This document shows positions 18,423 through 29,556 of a stretch of DNA of 64,000 nucleotides, piece by piece. The notes under the pieces were generated by a model. The model was not told the DNA's origin. It searched no databases and saw only the letters and a program-made list of their open reading frames with translations. How positions within the stretch are numbered: position 1 is the stretch's first letter; every line of letters starts with the position of its first letter. Source of the DNA: Agromyces allii (lineage in GTDB: Bacteria > Actinomycetota > Actinomycetes > Actinomycetales > Microbacteriaceae); assembly GCF_009749385.1 (NCBI RefSeq), contig NZ_WBIN01000006.1, positions 248,001-312,000 of the forward strand, read 5' to 3'. The translations under genes were made by a program, and so were the position numbers.

Positions 18423-19703
18423 GTGTCGTCTCGAAGCGTGGATCGACCCAACCCGATCGCGTGGGCGTCCAACCTCGGTCGATCGGTCGTGGGTCGCCTT
18501 CTGGTCCCCGTCAGGGGCGGTCGCGGAAGGTCGCACGCCCGCGGCGTCGAGCCCGATCGCCGCACGGACGGATGGATCTCCGTCGTGATCCCCACGAAGA
18601 ACGTGGAACGCTACATCGACGCGTGCCTGGCGTCCGTCCTGGGCCAGTCCTACTGGCGCGTGGAGGTCATCGTCGTCGACGACGCATCGACCGACCGGAC
18701 GCGCAGCAAGCTCGCGCGGTGGGTGTCGAAGGACTCTCGCGTGCAGGTGTTCGATGTCGATGTCTCCGATCCGAACGCCGCGAGGAACTTCGGCATCGAA
18801 CGGGCCCGAGGTGAGTACGTGACGTTCCTCGACGGAGACGACGTCCTGCTCGCCGGCGCCTACCGCGATCTCATCGCGAGCCTGCGGGCCACCGGGTCGG
18901 ACTTCGTGGTCGGTTCCTACGACCGGCTCGTGGGCGGCCGTCGGACGCCCGCGGCCTTCTGGATCGACGAGGCGCATCGTGTCGACCGCCCCGGCACCAC
19001 GGTGCAGGCGTTCCCGGACATCATGGTCAACGCCGTGCAGTGGACCAAGCTCTACGTTCGCCGGTTCTGGGATGAAGCGGGCTTGCGTTTCCCCGAGGGC
19101 GGGCACTTCCAGGATCAGATCGTCAGCGCCTCCGCATACTCGCGGGCCTCGCGATTCGACGTGGCGAGCCGTCGGATCGTCGCCTGGCGCATCCGGCTCG
19201 AGGGCACGTCGATGACCCAGCAGACCGTCTCTCCGCGGCAGGTGTCAGATCGGTTCGGCAGTGCGGCGGCCGCCCTCGCCATCGTCAGGGCCGAGGCGGG
19301 TGCAGACGTCGCCGAAGAACGCCTCATCCAGTTCCTCTCCAACGACGTGGCGATCGCCGCCGCGCAGTTGCCGGGAATGGGCGACGAGGCCTGCCGTGCG
19401 CTGCGTGCCGGTCTCCTCGCGCTCGCGCCGCCGATCGAGCGCCGCGCCGTGTGGGACCGCGTCCCGGCCGAGTCCAAGGTCCTGTACGCCCTGCTGATCG
19501 CCGGAGACGAAGCTCGCGCCCGAGCGTACGTCGAGCAGGGCGGACTGGACCTGCTCGCGCATGAACTCGTCGTCGTCGACGGGCGCACCTACGTCACGCT
19601 TCCGTTCTGGGACGATCAGGATGCGGCGCTGCCCCTGGCCTGGTTCCAGGCGGCGCCCCGCGAGCTCCGGGCGTTCGAGCACGCACGCAGCAGCGCTCAC
19701 TGA
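18423..19703 (+). CDS. Glycosyltransferase family 2
   Basis: 426 residues from GTG 18423; TAGCGT at 18411-18416 ends 6 nt before it, so the transcript is probably leaderless. After a basic, arginine-rich stretch of about 50 residues the GT2 core starts: WISVVIPTKNVERYIDACL, VIVVDDASTDRTR, AARNFGIERARGEYVTFLDG and DDV, with the second acidic cluster typical of GT-A folds. PEGGHFQDQIVSASAY matches the catalytic-base region (ED/QD motif). The C-terminal 150 residues are not recognised. It resembles the GT2 half of the divergent fusion gene, and the two may act in one glycan. The acceptor and donor are unknown. Confidence 0.85.
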   Translation: MSSRSVDRPNPIAWASNLGRSVVGRLLVPVRGGRGRSHARGVEPDRRTDGWISVVIPTKNVERYIDACLASVLGQSYWRVEVIVVDDASTDRTRSKLARWVSKDSRVQVFDVDVSDPNAARNFGIERARGEYVTFLDGDDVLLAGAYRDLIASLRATGSDFVVGSYDRLVGGRRTPAAFWIDEAHRVDRPGTTVQAFPDIMVNAVQWTKLYVRRFWDEAGLRFPEGGHFQDQIVSASAYSRASRFDVASRRIVAWRIRLEGTSMTQQTVSPRQVSDRFGSAAAALAIVRAEAGADVAEERLIQFLSNDVAIAAAQLPGMGDEACRALRAGLLALAPPIERRAVWDRVPAESKVLYALLIAGDEARARAYVEQGGLDLLAHELVVVDGRTYVTLPFWDDQDAALPLAWFQAAPRELRAFEHARSSAH

Positions 19704-19708
19704 CATCG

Positions 19709-19730
19709 GCCAGGAGGTCGACGACCTGGC
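19709..19730. terminator. Weak hairpin between convergent genes
   Basis: GCCAGG at 19709-19714 pairs with CCTGGC at 19725-19730 around a 10-nt loop that is itself partly self-complementary. It lies between the ends of the GT2 gene and the GlxA-type regulator gene. No T tract follows; the call rests on position and symmetry only. Confidence 0.4.
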
Positions 19731-19750
19731 GCCGAGGCGGAGCCGACCGG

Positions 19751-20737
19751 TCAGGCCGTGTGCGCGACCAGGCCCTCGTCGAGGGACTCGGCGCGCATGC
19801 CGAACAGGCGCCGGTAGGCGGTCGGGGTCGTCTGCAGCACCTTGACGAAGTGGTGCCGCATCACGGCGGCCGCGCCGAACCCCGTCTCTCGCGCGATCTC
19901 CTCGAGCGAGAGGCTCGTCTCCTCGAGGAGCTGCTGCGCTCGCAGGAGGCGCTGGCGGTTGAGCCAGGCGTTGGGCGTCGTGCCGGTCTCGGCTCGGAAC
20001 CGACGCGCGAAGGTGCGCGGCGACATCAGGGCCTTGCGTGCGAGCAGGTCGACGGTGAGGTCCTCGTCGAGGTGCTCGAGCATCCACGCGGTGACGGTGG
20101 CGAACGAGTCGCTGCGGCACTCCGGAACGGGCGCCTGGATGAACTGGGACTGCCCGCCGTCGCGCTGGGGCGGCACGACCATGCGGCGGGCCACGATGTT
20201 CGCGGCGCTCGCGCCGAGTTCGGTGCGCACGATGTGCAGTGCGGCGTCGATGCCGGCCGCGGTGCCTGCGCCCGTGACGATCCTGCCGTCCTGGACGAAG
20301 AGCACGTCGGGGTCGACCTGGGTGTCGGGGAACATCTCGGCCATGAGGTCGGTGTACATCCAGTGCGTGGTGGCCTTTCGGCCGGCGAGGACACCGGCGT
20401 GGCCGAGGGTGAAGGCTCCGGAGCACACCGAGAGCACCCACGCGCCCCGCTCGACGGCGTGCCGGATGACGTCGAGCACGCGTTCGTCGGGAGGCGTGCC
20501 GATGACCGAGGCGGGCACGGCGACGAGGTCGGCCGTGTAGGCGACGTCGAGGTTCTCGTGCACGACGACGTCGAAGCCCATCTTCGTGGAGATCGGGCCG
20601 GTGTCGGCGGCCACGACGTGGAAGTCGAAGGTCGGCCCGCCCTGCGCGGATCGGTCGATGCCGAAGACCTCGCACACGACGCCGAACTCGAACGGGGCCA
20701 TCTGGGGGAGCGCGATGCACGCGACGGTGTTGAGCAC
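19751..20737 (-). CDS. GlxA-type AraC family transcriptional regulator with DJ-1/PfpI domain
   Basis: 328 residues from GTG 20737, chosen because GGAGG lies 4 nt upstream and because it starts directly with VLNTVACIALPQMAPFEFGV, the usual N-terminus of this family. Residues 1-190 form a DJ-1/PfpI-like class I glutamine-amidotransferase fold with AWVLSVCSGAFTLGHAG (nucleophile-elbow Cys). Residues about 215-320 are the AraC/XylS DNA-binding domain with two helix-turn-helices (LDEDLTVDLLARKA and LSLEEIARETGFG). It senses an unknown small molecule. The divergent small membrane ORF and the inverted repeat at 20778-20801 suggest local or self-regulation. Confidence 0.9.
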   Translation of the reverse strand: MLNTVACIALPQMAPFEFGVVCEVFGIDRSAQGGPTFDFHVVAADTGPISTKMGFDVVVHENLDVAYTADLVAVPASVIGTPPDERVLDVIRHAVERGAWVLSVCSGAFTLGHAGVLAGRKATTHWMYTDLMAEMFPDTQVDPDVLFVQDGRIVTGAGTAAGIDAALHIVRTELGASAANIVARRMVVPPQRDGGQSQFIQAPVPECRSDSFATVTAWMLEHLDEDLTVDLLARKALMSPRTFARRFRAETGTTPNAWLNRQRLLRAQQLLEETSLSLEEIARETGFGAAAVMRHHFVKVLQTTPTAYRRLFGMRAESLDEGLVAHTA

Positions 20738-20777
20738 GGGGCCTCCATGGCAGGAACTGATCGGTGGTTGTCCATGC

Positions 20778-20801
20778 TGCCACTTTCGGCAGAATATGGC
20801 A
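20778..20801. promoter_or_regulatory. Candidate operator between glxA-type gene and divergent small ORF
   Basis: TGCCA at 20778-20782 and TGGCA at 20797-20801 form an inverted repeat with a 14-nt spacer, and a further CTGCCA follows at 20815-20820. The half-site spacing suits an AraC-type dimer, and the location in the divergent gap suggests regulator binding. Binding is inferred; no family consensus was used. Confidence 0.4.
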
Positions 20802-20819
20802 ACGACGAGACTTTCTGCC

Positions 20820-20960
20820 ATGACCATTCTCCTGATCCTCGCCATCGCCGCCCTGGCCGTCTGGGCGGTCGCCGGAGCCTTCTTCTCGACCGCCCGCGAC
20901 GGGTATCACCGCCTCGACGCGCGCGACGTCGCCCGACGAACGCCGGTTAGCATCGACTGA
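20820..20960 (+). CDS. Small single-span membrane protein, unknown function
   Basis: 46 residues from ATG 20820: the first 20 are one hydrophobic helix (TILLILAIAALAVWAVAGAF), followed by a polar tail rich in Asp and Arg. It ends 35 bp before galE on the same strand. I do not recognise the family. Support for it being real is the clean membrane helix, the fitting position in the divergent promoter gap, and reading toward galE. No good Shine-Dalgarno sequence is visible. It could be a short leader peptide or a small envelope protein. Confidence 0.5.
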   Translation: MTILLILAIAALAVWAVAGAFFSTARDGYHRLDARDVARRTPVSID

Positions 20961-20995
20961 GGCCTGCCGCCCGGGCGCGCCCGGAAAGGCAGGAC

Positions 20996-21964
20996 ATGAG
21001 CTGGCTCGTCACCGGAGGCGCCGGATACATCGGATCGCACGTCGTACGTGCATTCCATGCGCAGGGCATCGACGCGGTCGTGATCGACGACCTCTCCTCC
21101 GGCAAGGAGGGGTTCGTCCCCGCCGGCATCCCGCTCGTCCAGGGTTCGATCCTCGACGGCGACCTGCTCGAGGCGACCATGACGAAGTACGCCGTGCAGG
21201 GGGTCGTGCACCTCGCCGGCTTCAAGTACGCGGGCGTCTCGGTCACGCGACCGCTGCACACGTACGAGCAGAACGTGACCGGCACTGCGACCCTGCTCGC
21301 CGCCATGGAGCGCGCGGGGGTCGACCGCATCGTGTTCTCGTCGAGCGCGGCGGTGTACGGCACGCCCGACGTCGACCTCGTCACCGAGTCCACGGCGAAG
21401 CGCCCCGAGTCGCCGTACGGCGAGTCCAAGCTCATCGGCGAGTGGCTCATCGCCGACCAGGCGAAGGCGACCGGTCTGCGCCACACGAGCCTGCGCTACT
21501 TCAACGTGGTCGGGTCGGGCACGCCCGAGGTCTACGACGCGAGCCCGCACAACCTGTTCCCGCTGGTCTTCGACGCGCTGCTCGACGGCCGCACGCCCCG
21601 CATCAACGGCACCGACTACGCGACCCCCGACGGCACGTGCGTGCGCGACTACATCCACGTGGCCGACCTCGCCGAGGCGCACGTCGTGGCCGCCAAGTGC
21701 CTCGATGCCGGCGAGCCCGTCGAGCCCGTCTACAACCTCGGATCGGGCGACGGCGTCTCCGTCGGCGAGATCATGACCGCCGTCGCGTCGGCCACCGGCA
21801 TCGACTTCGTGCCGGAGGTCGGCCCCCGACGCACGGGCGACCCCGCCCGGATCGTCGCCTCGGGAGAGCTCGCCGCCCGCGACCTCGACTGGCGCATGCG
21901 GCACACGCTGCCCGATATGGTCACGAGCGCCTGGGAGGCCCGCCGCACGGCGACCGAGGGGTGA
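20996..21964 (+). CDS. galE: UDP-glucose 4-epimerase
   Basis: 322 residues, slightly shorter than E. coli GalE (338). WLVTGGAGYIGSHVV is the NAD-binding loop, IVFSSSAAVYG and SPYGESKLIGEW give the catalytic Ser, Tyr and Lys, and LRYFNVVGSG follows as in GalE. It interconverts UDP-glucose and UDP-galactose in the cytoplasm and so supplies galactose for surface glycans. Start ATG 20996 has GGAAAGGCAGG 3-8 nt upstream. The substrate-loop sequence YNLGSGDGVSVGEIM and the complete length fit a functional enzyme. Flanking polysaccharide genes and downstream manB support a role in envelope sugar supply; a related UDP-GlcNAc epimerase cannot be fully excluded. Confidence 0.93.
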   Translation: MSWLVTGGAGYIGSHVVRAFHAQGIDAVVIDDLSSGKEGFVPAGIPLVQGSILDGDLLEATMTKYAVQGVVHLAGFKYAGVSVTRPLHTYEQNVTGTATLLAAMERAGVDRIVFSSSAAVYGTPDVDLVTESTAKRPESPYGESKLIGEWLIADQAKATGLRHTSLRYFNVVGSGTPEVYDASPHNLFPLVFDALLDGRTPRINGTDYATPDGTCVRDYIHVADLAEAHVVAAKCLDAGEPVEPVYNLGSGDGVSVGEIMTAVASATGIDFVPEVGPRRTGDPARIVASGELAARDLDWRMRHTLPDMVTSAWEARRTATEG

Positions 21965-22080
21965 GCGGCCGTCCGCGACATCCGCGACCCCGAGGTGCCA
22001 GATCACAACTCGTGACGTCCTCGGCGTGTCGATCGCGTGTCGAAGCCTCGACGCCCGATCGAGGGTTTACGATCTGCGAC

Positions 22081-22109
22081 TTGACTCTCACGAACTACAC
22101 CGGTGTAAT
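22081..22109 (+). promoter_or_regulatory. whiB2 promoter with overlapping palindrome
   Basis: TTGACT (22081-22086) and TGTAAT (22104-22109) are separated by 17 nt, a good housekeeping-type promoter. The perfect palindrome TACACCGGTGTA (22096-22107) overlaps the spacer and -10 element, so a bound dimer would block or shape initiation. A GACAC, the core of the WhiA motif known from Streptomyces, lies just downstream at 22117-22121. The regulator is unknown. Confidence 0.65.
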
Positions 22110-22159
22110 TGTTCAAGACACACCCTCTGGGTGGTCGGTACAACTGGGTGGGAGACGAT

Positions 22160-22480
22160 ATGAGCAATCCTGAATATCGTTCTGGAGTACCTGACGATTG
22201 GTTCATCGATCCGGTTCGGCTCGGCGTTCCTGGGGTTCGTCCGGGAGCCGGCGACGAGAATCCGTTGGCATGGCAGAGCGACGCACTGTGCGCGCAGACC
22301 GATCCGGAGGCGTTCTTCCCTGAGAAGGGCGGTTCGACTCGCGACGCGAAGAAGATCTGCACGGGCTGCGAAGTCCGCGCGCAGTGCCTCGAGTACGCGT
22401 TGGGCAACGACGAGCGCTTCGGAATCTGGGGTGGACTCTCCGAACGCGAACGTCGCAAGCTCCGCAAACGCGCGGTCTGA
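22160..22480 (+). CDS. whiB2: WhiB-family iron-sulfur transcription factor (WhiB2/WhmD type)
   Basis: 106 residues from ATG 22160, with GGGTGGGAG about 6 nt upstream. The four cluster cysteines are in ALCAQTD, then ICTGCEVRAQC (CxxCxxxxxC), as in all Wbl proteins binding a [4Fe-4S] cluster. FGIWGGLSERERRKLRKR is the G(V/I)WGG turn and basic C-terminal DNA-contact region. The order whiB2, glycosyltransferase, metallopeptidase, DUF3499, manB, ahcY follows the actinobacterial whiB2/whmD locus. In mycobacteria and Streptomyces this paralogue, with WhiA, controls septation and cell division. A frame extends upstream to TTG 22109, but that start lies within the promoter. Confidence 0.93.
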   Translation: MSNPEYRSGVPDDWFIDPVRLGVPGVRPGAGDENPLAWQSDALCAQTDPEAFFPEKGGSTRDAKKICTGCEVRAQCLEYALGNDERFGIWGGLSERERRKLRKRAV

Positions 22481-22492
22481 GCGGTTCCGAGC

Positions 22493-22533
22493 GAATGCGC
22501 GCCGTCACCCGTCGAGGGTGACGGCGCGCATTC
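22493..22533 (+). terminator. whiB2 terminator
   Basis: A perfect 18-bp stem (outer AATGCGCGCCGTCACCC paired with GGGTGACGGCGCGCATT, plus one G-C pair) closes a 5-nt loop, starting 13 nt after the whiB2 stop. TTCCGTTT follows. It separates whiB2 from the glycosyltransferase gene. Confidence 0.85.
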
Positions 22534-22612
22534 CGTTTCGGGGCCGGAACGGATTCGAGGCGCGCCCGGGGAGTTCCGGATGCCTCGCCGAGGGCCGCCT
22601 AGGCTTTCCACG

Positions 22613-25802
<3,190 letters not shown>

Positions 25803-25813
<11 letters not shown>

Positions 25814-27266
25814 CCGCAGCAGGATCCTCCGCACGGGCGTGCGGACGCTCGCCGCACTCGCGACCGCCGCGGTGGCCGTCGGCTTGGTCGGAGCCGCCGC
25901 ACTCGGCACGTGGCCGTCGTCGCGGGCGGAGGCGCCGTCGACCGTCGTCGAGCCCGAAGCGGTGAGCCAGCAGCGCGTGTGTCCGGGGCCGGTCCTCGCG
26001 ATCGGCGCGGACGCCGCCGAAGCGACGGCGATCGAGTCGGTCGGCACGGCCTCGGTCGTCACGGCGAGCGACCCCGACGACGTCGACCTCGAGCTGTCCT
26101 GGCTCGCCTCGGCCGAGAACCCCGACGGCGCGGAGGACTCCGGGCCGCTCGTGATCGACGCGGCCGCCGGTGCGGTCGAGTCCGGCATGCTCGCGGGCGC
26201 CCAGTCGCAGACGGTCGGCACGGACGTGCTCGGCGGGTTCGCCGCGGCATCCTGCACCGAGGCCGTCGAGGAGTCGTGGCTCGTCGCGGGTGCGACGACC
26301 GTCGGGCGCAGCAGTCTCGTGCTGCTGTCGAACCCCACCGCGGTCGCGGCGACGGTGGACGTGCGCGTCGTCGGCGAGGCCGGGCCGGTCGAGGCGCGGT
26401 CCGCCATCGGCATCACCGTGCCGCCTCGGACGCAGCGGGTGCTGTCGCTCGCCGGGCTCGCCCCGAACCTCGCATCGCCCGTCGTGCACGTCACGAGCAC
26501 GGGCGGTGCGATCGCCGCGTCGCTCGAGCAGAGCGTCGTCGAGGGGCTCGCGCCCGCGGGCGTCGAGCTGACCGGTCCGACGGCTCCGCCCGCGCCGTCG
26601 CAGATCATCCCGGGTCTCGTCATCGACGGCGCGGCGGGCGTGCACGCCGACGAGGACCACGCCGATGGCGATGCGTTCCCCGCCCTGCGCCTGTACAGCC
26701 CCGGCGACGAGGCGGTCGAGGTCGCGATCGGCATCGTGCCCGTCGACGGTGGCACGGGCGATGCGATCGACGTCGACCTGCAGCCGGGCAAGGTCAGCGA
26801 CATCCCGCTCGGCGATCTTCCCGCCGGCACGTACACGGTGCGGATCGACGCCGACGGCCCGGTCGTCGCCGCGGCCCGTTCGACCGTGGCCGGCACGAGC
26901 GACGGTTCCGATGACGAGGCGACGGATGCCGCGGCGCCGGCCGATCTGGCCTGGTTCACCGCAGCCCTACCTCTGCTCGATTCCGCCGTGGTCGCCGTCG
27001 CGTCGGGGCCGTCGCCGACCCTGCACCTCGCGGCCGGCCCCGAGGGTGCGGACGCGGCATCCGTCACCGTCGGGGGATCGACGCGGGAGGTCTCGGTGCC
27101 GCCGCTGGGCACGGTGTCGGTGCCGCTCTCGCGCGGCACCGTGCTGCTGGAGGGCGTCGAGGGGCTGACGGCGTCGGTGACGTATCGCGGTGGCGACGCA
27201 CTCGCGTCGTTCCCGGTCGCGCCGCCGGGGCCGCTGGACTCGCCGATCCGCGTCTACCCTCGCTGA
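25803..27266 (+). CDS. DUF5719 family envelope protein
   Basis: 487 residues overlapping the preceding glycosyltransferase by 11 bp, so the two are translated together. Residues 14-35 are one hydrophobic segment ([20 protein letters not shown]), a signal anchor or signal peptide. The rest, about 450 residues, is a soluble, Val/Ala/Gly-rich, beta-type extracytoplasmic domain without Cys pairs beyond two isolated ones. [10 protein letters not shown] after the anchor and [20 protein letters not shown] are typical of DUF5719 proteins, which sit beside a large GT2 protein near whiB2 in many Actinobacteria. The function is unknown; context suggests that it assists the glycosyltransferase outside the membrane. 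Confidence 0.75.
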
Positions 27267-27353
27267 GCGGGCCGCCGGGCAGCGAGCCGGCCTCGAGCGC
27301 CGCTCACGGGTGCTCACGGGGCGCGCCGGGGCCCCGCAGGCGAGTGGGATGCC

Positions 27354-27793
27354 TCAGAGGTGGCGGTAGCGCCCCGGTGCGAGCTCCCAGGGGTCCTTGT
27401 CGAGGAACTCGGCGACCGCGCGGAACACGCAGCTCTCGATGAGGAGCTTCTCGTCGCGCTCCTCGCCCTCCTGCAGGCGCAGGAACCGCACGATCGGCAG
27501 CCGGTGGAACGTGATGCGGCGTTCGTCGTGCGCGACCTTCCACCGGTCGATGTGATCGACGTGGATCGCCTCTGCGGGCGCCTGGGTGACCTCGAAGACG
27601 ACGCCCTCGAGTTCGGGCCAGAGCCCCCGAAGGTACGAGGCGGTGCCGGCGACGGTCGCGTCGAAGTCCTCGAGCCTCGTCGACAGCGGTTCGAGGTGCG
27701 GACCGGTGACGGCCGACCGCATGCCGCGGCCGTGACGGTCGCGAGCGAGTCGCCTCGGCGAACGCGGGGTGGCGACACGACGGGAACGGGGCA
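27354..27793 (-). CDS. Zincin-like metallopeptidase family protein (Rv3259-like)
   Basis: About 146 residues from ATG 27793. The promoter element TACGAT on the minus strand (27806-27801) ends 7 nt before this ATG, which argues against the earlier ATG at 27802. The basic N-terminus RSRRVATPRSPRRLARDRHG is followed by MRSAVTGPHL and WPELEGVVFEVTQAP, as in the short DUF1025/zincin-like proteins next to whiB2-manB in Actinobacteria. In the metal-binding region of that family an HExxHxxG motif is expected; here the matching stretch is ESCVFRAVAEFLDKDPWEL, so the classic motif is not intact. Catalysis is therefore doubtful. It is transcribed divergently from the DUF3499 gene. Confidence 0.7.
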
Positions 27794-27823
27794 TGCCCTC
27801 CATCGTAATGTCCGGCTGGATCG

Positions 27824-27829
27824 CTACAG
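27824..27829 (+). promoter_or_regulatory. -10 element of the DUF3499-manB operon
   Basis: TACAGT lies 10 nt before the ATG at 27840. With TACGAT on the opposite strand (27801-27806), two outward promoters share a 46-bp gap. No convincing -35 element is seen for either. Confidence 0.5.
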
Positions 27830-27839
27830 TGGTCTCGCC

Positions 27840-28058
27840 ATGAAGAGACGTTGTTCGCGCACCGCGTGCCCCGCCGAGGCGGTCGCGACGCTGACCTTCG
27901 ACTACGCCGACTCGATGGCGGTGCTCGGCCCCCTGTCGGTGGCCCCCGAACCGCACGGCTACGACCTCTGCTCCACCCACGCGGAGCGCACTTCAGCGCC
28001 CGTCGGCTGGCAGATCGTTCGGTATGTCACGCCGGGTCGGGTAGATTCCACGGCATGA
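27840..28058 (+). CDS. DUF3499 family protein (small Cys-containing)
   Basis: 72 residues from ATG 27840. RCSRTACPAEAVATLTFDYA at the N-terminus and DLCSTHAER carry three Cys and one His in a zinc-ribbon-like arrangement; LSVAPEPHGYDLC is the conserved core. This matches DUF3499 (Rv3258c), encoded directly before manB across Actinobacteria. The stop codon overlaps the manB start (ATGA), so the proteins are translationally coupled. The function is unknown; a metal-binding accessory role in mannose-donor supply is only a guess from context. Confidence 0.8.
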   Translation: MKRRCSRTACPAEAVATLTFDYADSMAVLGPLSVAPEPHGYDLCSTHAERTSAPVGWQIVRYVTPGRVDSTA

Positions 28059-29488
28059 CTAACGCCGAGAATCCTGTCGACCGCGAGCGACTCAGCGCGA
28101 TCGTGAAGGCCTACGACGTCCGTGGAATCGTGGGCGACGCCCTCACCGAGCAGTCCGTCGAGGCCCTTGCCGCGGCCTTCGTCGACGAGGTCGGCGCCGC
28201 AGGCGGCAAGGTCGTGGTCGGCCACGACATGCGCGATTCCTCGCCGGTGTTCGCCGAGGCGTTCGCCCGTGGCGCGACCAGCCGCGGAGCCGACGTCGTC
28301 GCCATCGGGCTGTGCTCGACCGACGAGAGCTACTACGCCTCCGGCATCCTGAACGCTCCCGCGGCCATGTTCACGGCCAGCCATAACCCCGCCGCGTACA
28401 ACGGCATCAAGTTCTCGCGCGCCGGCGCTCAGGGCATCTCGCTCGACACCGGCCTCGCGGCGATCCGCGATCGCGCGGGCGACTACCTCGAGCAGGGAGT
28501 GACCCCGGTTGCGGCGCCGGGCACCGTGCAGCCCCTCGACGTCCTGGCCGACTACGCGGCCTACCTCCGGTCGCTCGTCGACCTGACCGGCATCCGCCCG
28601 CTGAAGATCGTCGTCGACGCGGGCAACGGCATGGGCGGACTCACGGTGCCCGCGGTGCTCGGCACCGCCGCCGGTCTGCCCGAGCTGCCCCTCGAGATCG
28701 TGCCGCTGTATTTCGAGCTCGACGGCACCTTCCCGAACCACGAGGCGAACCCCCTCGAGCCCGCGAACCTCGTCGACCTCCAGAAGGCCGTCGTCGAGCA
28801 CGGCGCCGACCTGGGCCTCGCGTTCGACGGCGACGCCGACCGTTGCTTCGTGGTCGACGAGCGCGGCGGCGCGGTGACGCCGTCGGCGGTCGCCGCGATC
28901 GTCGCGGTGCGCGAGATCGCCCGCGTCGCAGCCCTCGGCGAGTCCGACGTCAACGTGATCCACAACCTGATCACGTCGCGATTCGTGCCCGAGACCATCG
29001 AGGCGGCCGGGGCGAACCCGGTCCGCACGCGCGTCGGCCACTCGCTGATCAAGGACCGCATGAAGGAGACCGGTGCGGTCTTCGGCGGCGAGCACTCGGC
29101 CCACTACTACTTCCGCGACTTCTGGGGCGCCGACAACGGCATGCTCGCCGCCATGCACGTGCTCGCCGAGTTCGGCGCGCAGCAGGCGCCGCTCTCCGAG
29201 CTGGCCGACCGGTTCACGCCCTACGCTCTCTCCGGCGAGATCAACTCGGTCGTCGACGACGTGCCGTCCGCCTACACGCGGGTGGTCGAGGCGTTCACCG
29301 GCCGCGGCGACTTCGACGAGCTCGACGGACTCACGGTCTTCGGCACCACCGCCGAAGACGAGCCGTTCTGGTGGTTCAACGTGCGCCCGTCGAACACCGA
29401 GCCGCTGCTCCGCCTGAACGTCGAAGGTGCGGATGCCGCGACTATGACCGTCGTGCGCGACGAGGTGCTGGCGCTCATCCGCTCCTGA
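28055..29488 (+). CDS. manB: Phosphomannomutase/phosphoglucomutase
   Basis: 477 residues, full length for the alpha-D-phosphohexomutase family; ATG 28055 overlaps the DUF3499 stop. [10 protein letters not shown] opens domain 1; [11 protein letters not shown] holds the phosphorylated Ser109; DGDADR (258-263) binds Mg2+; [19 protein letters not shown] is the sugar-recognition loop (the GEMSGH/GEHSAH type); [14 protein letters not shown] binds the substrate phosphate. It converts mannose-6-phosphate to mannose-1-phosphate, following ManA, for GDP-mannose and polyprenyl-phosphate-mannose. The GEHSAH loop is typical of actinobacterial ManB. Activity on glucose phosphates is possible. Confidence 0.93.
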   Translation: MTNAENPVDRERLSAIVKAYDVRGIVGDALTEQSVEALAAAFVDEVGAAGGKVVVGHDMRDSSPVFAEAFARGATSRGADVVAIGLCSTDESYYASGILNAPAAMFTASHNPAAYNGIKFSRAGAQGISLDTGLAAIRDRAGDYLEQGVTPVAAPGTVQPLDVLADYAAYLRSLVDLTGIRPLKIVVDAGNGMGGLTVPAVLGTAAGLPELPLEIVPLYFELDGTFPNHEANPLEPANLVDLQKAVVEHGADLGLAFDGDADRCFVVDERGGAVTPSAVAAIVAVREIARVAALGESDVNVIHNLITSRFVPETIEAAGANPVRTRVGHSLIKDRMKETGAVFGGEHSAHYYFRDFWGADNGMLAAMHVLAEFGAQQAPLSELADRFTPYALSGEINSVVDDVPSAYTRVVEAFTGRGDFDELDGLTVFGTTAEDEPFWWFNVRPSNTEPLLRLNVEGADAATMTVVRDEVLALIRS

Positions 29489-29556
29489 CCCGCGCGGCCG
29501 GGCCTCGGCGCACAACACGATCGGGCAACACCTCGCGAGCCTGCGACAATGGACGC

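Noticed and set aside
18357-19106. N-terminal extension of the pyruvyltransferase-GT2 fusion
   Set aside because: It would overlap most of the divergent GT2 gene and has no domain; ATG 18356 starts the recognisable domain.
22109-22159. Earlier TTG start for whiB2
   Set aside because: It lies on the -10 element of the promoter; ATG 22160 has a good ribosome-binding site and gives the normal WhiB length.
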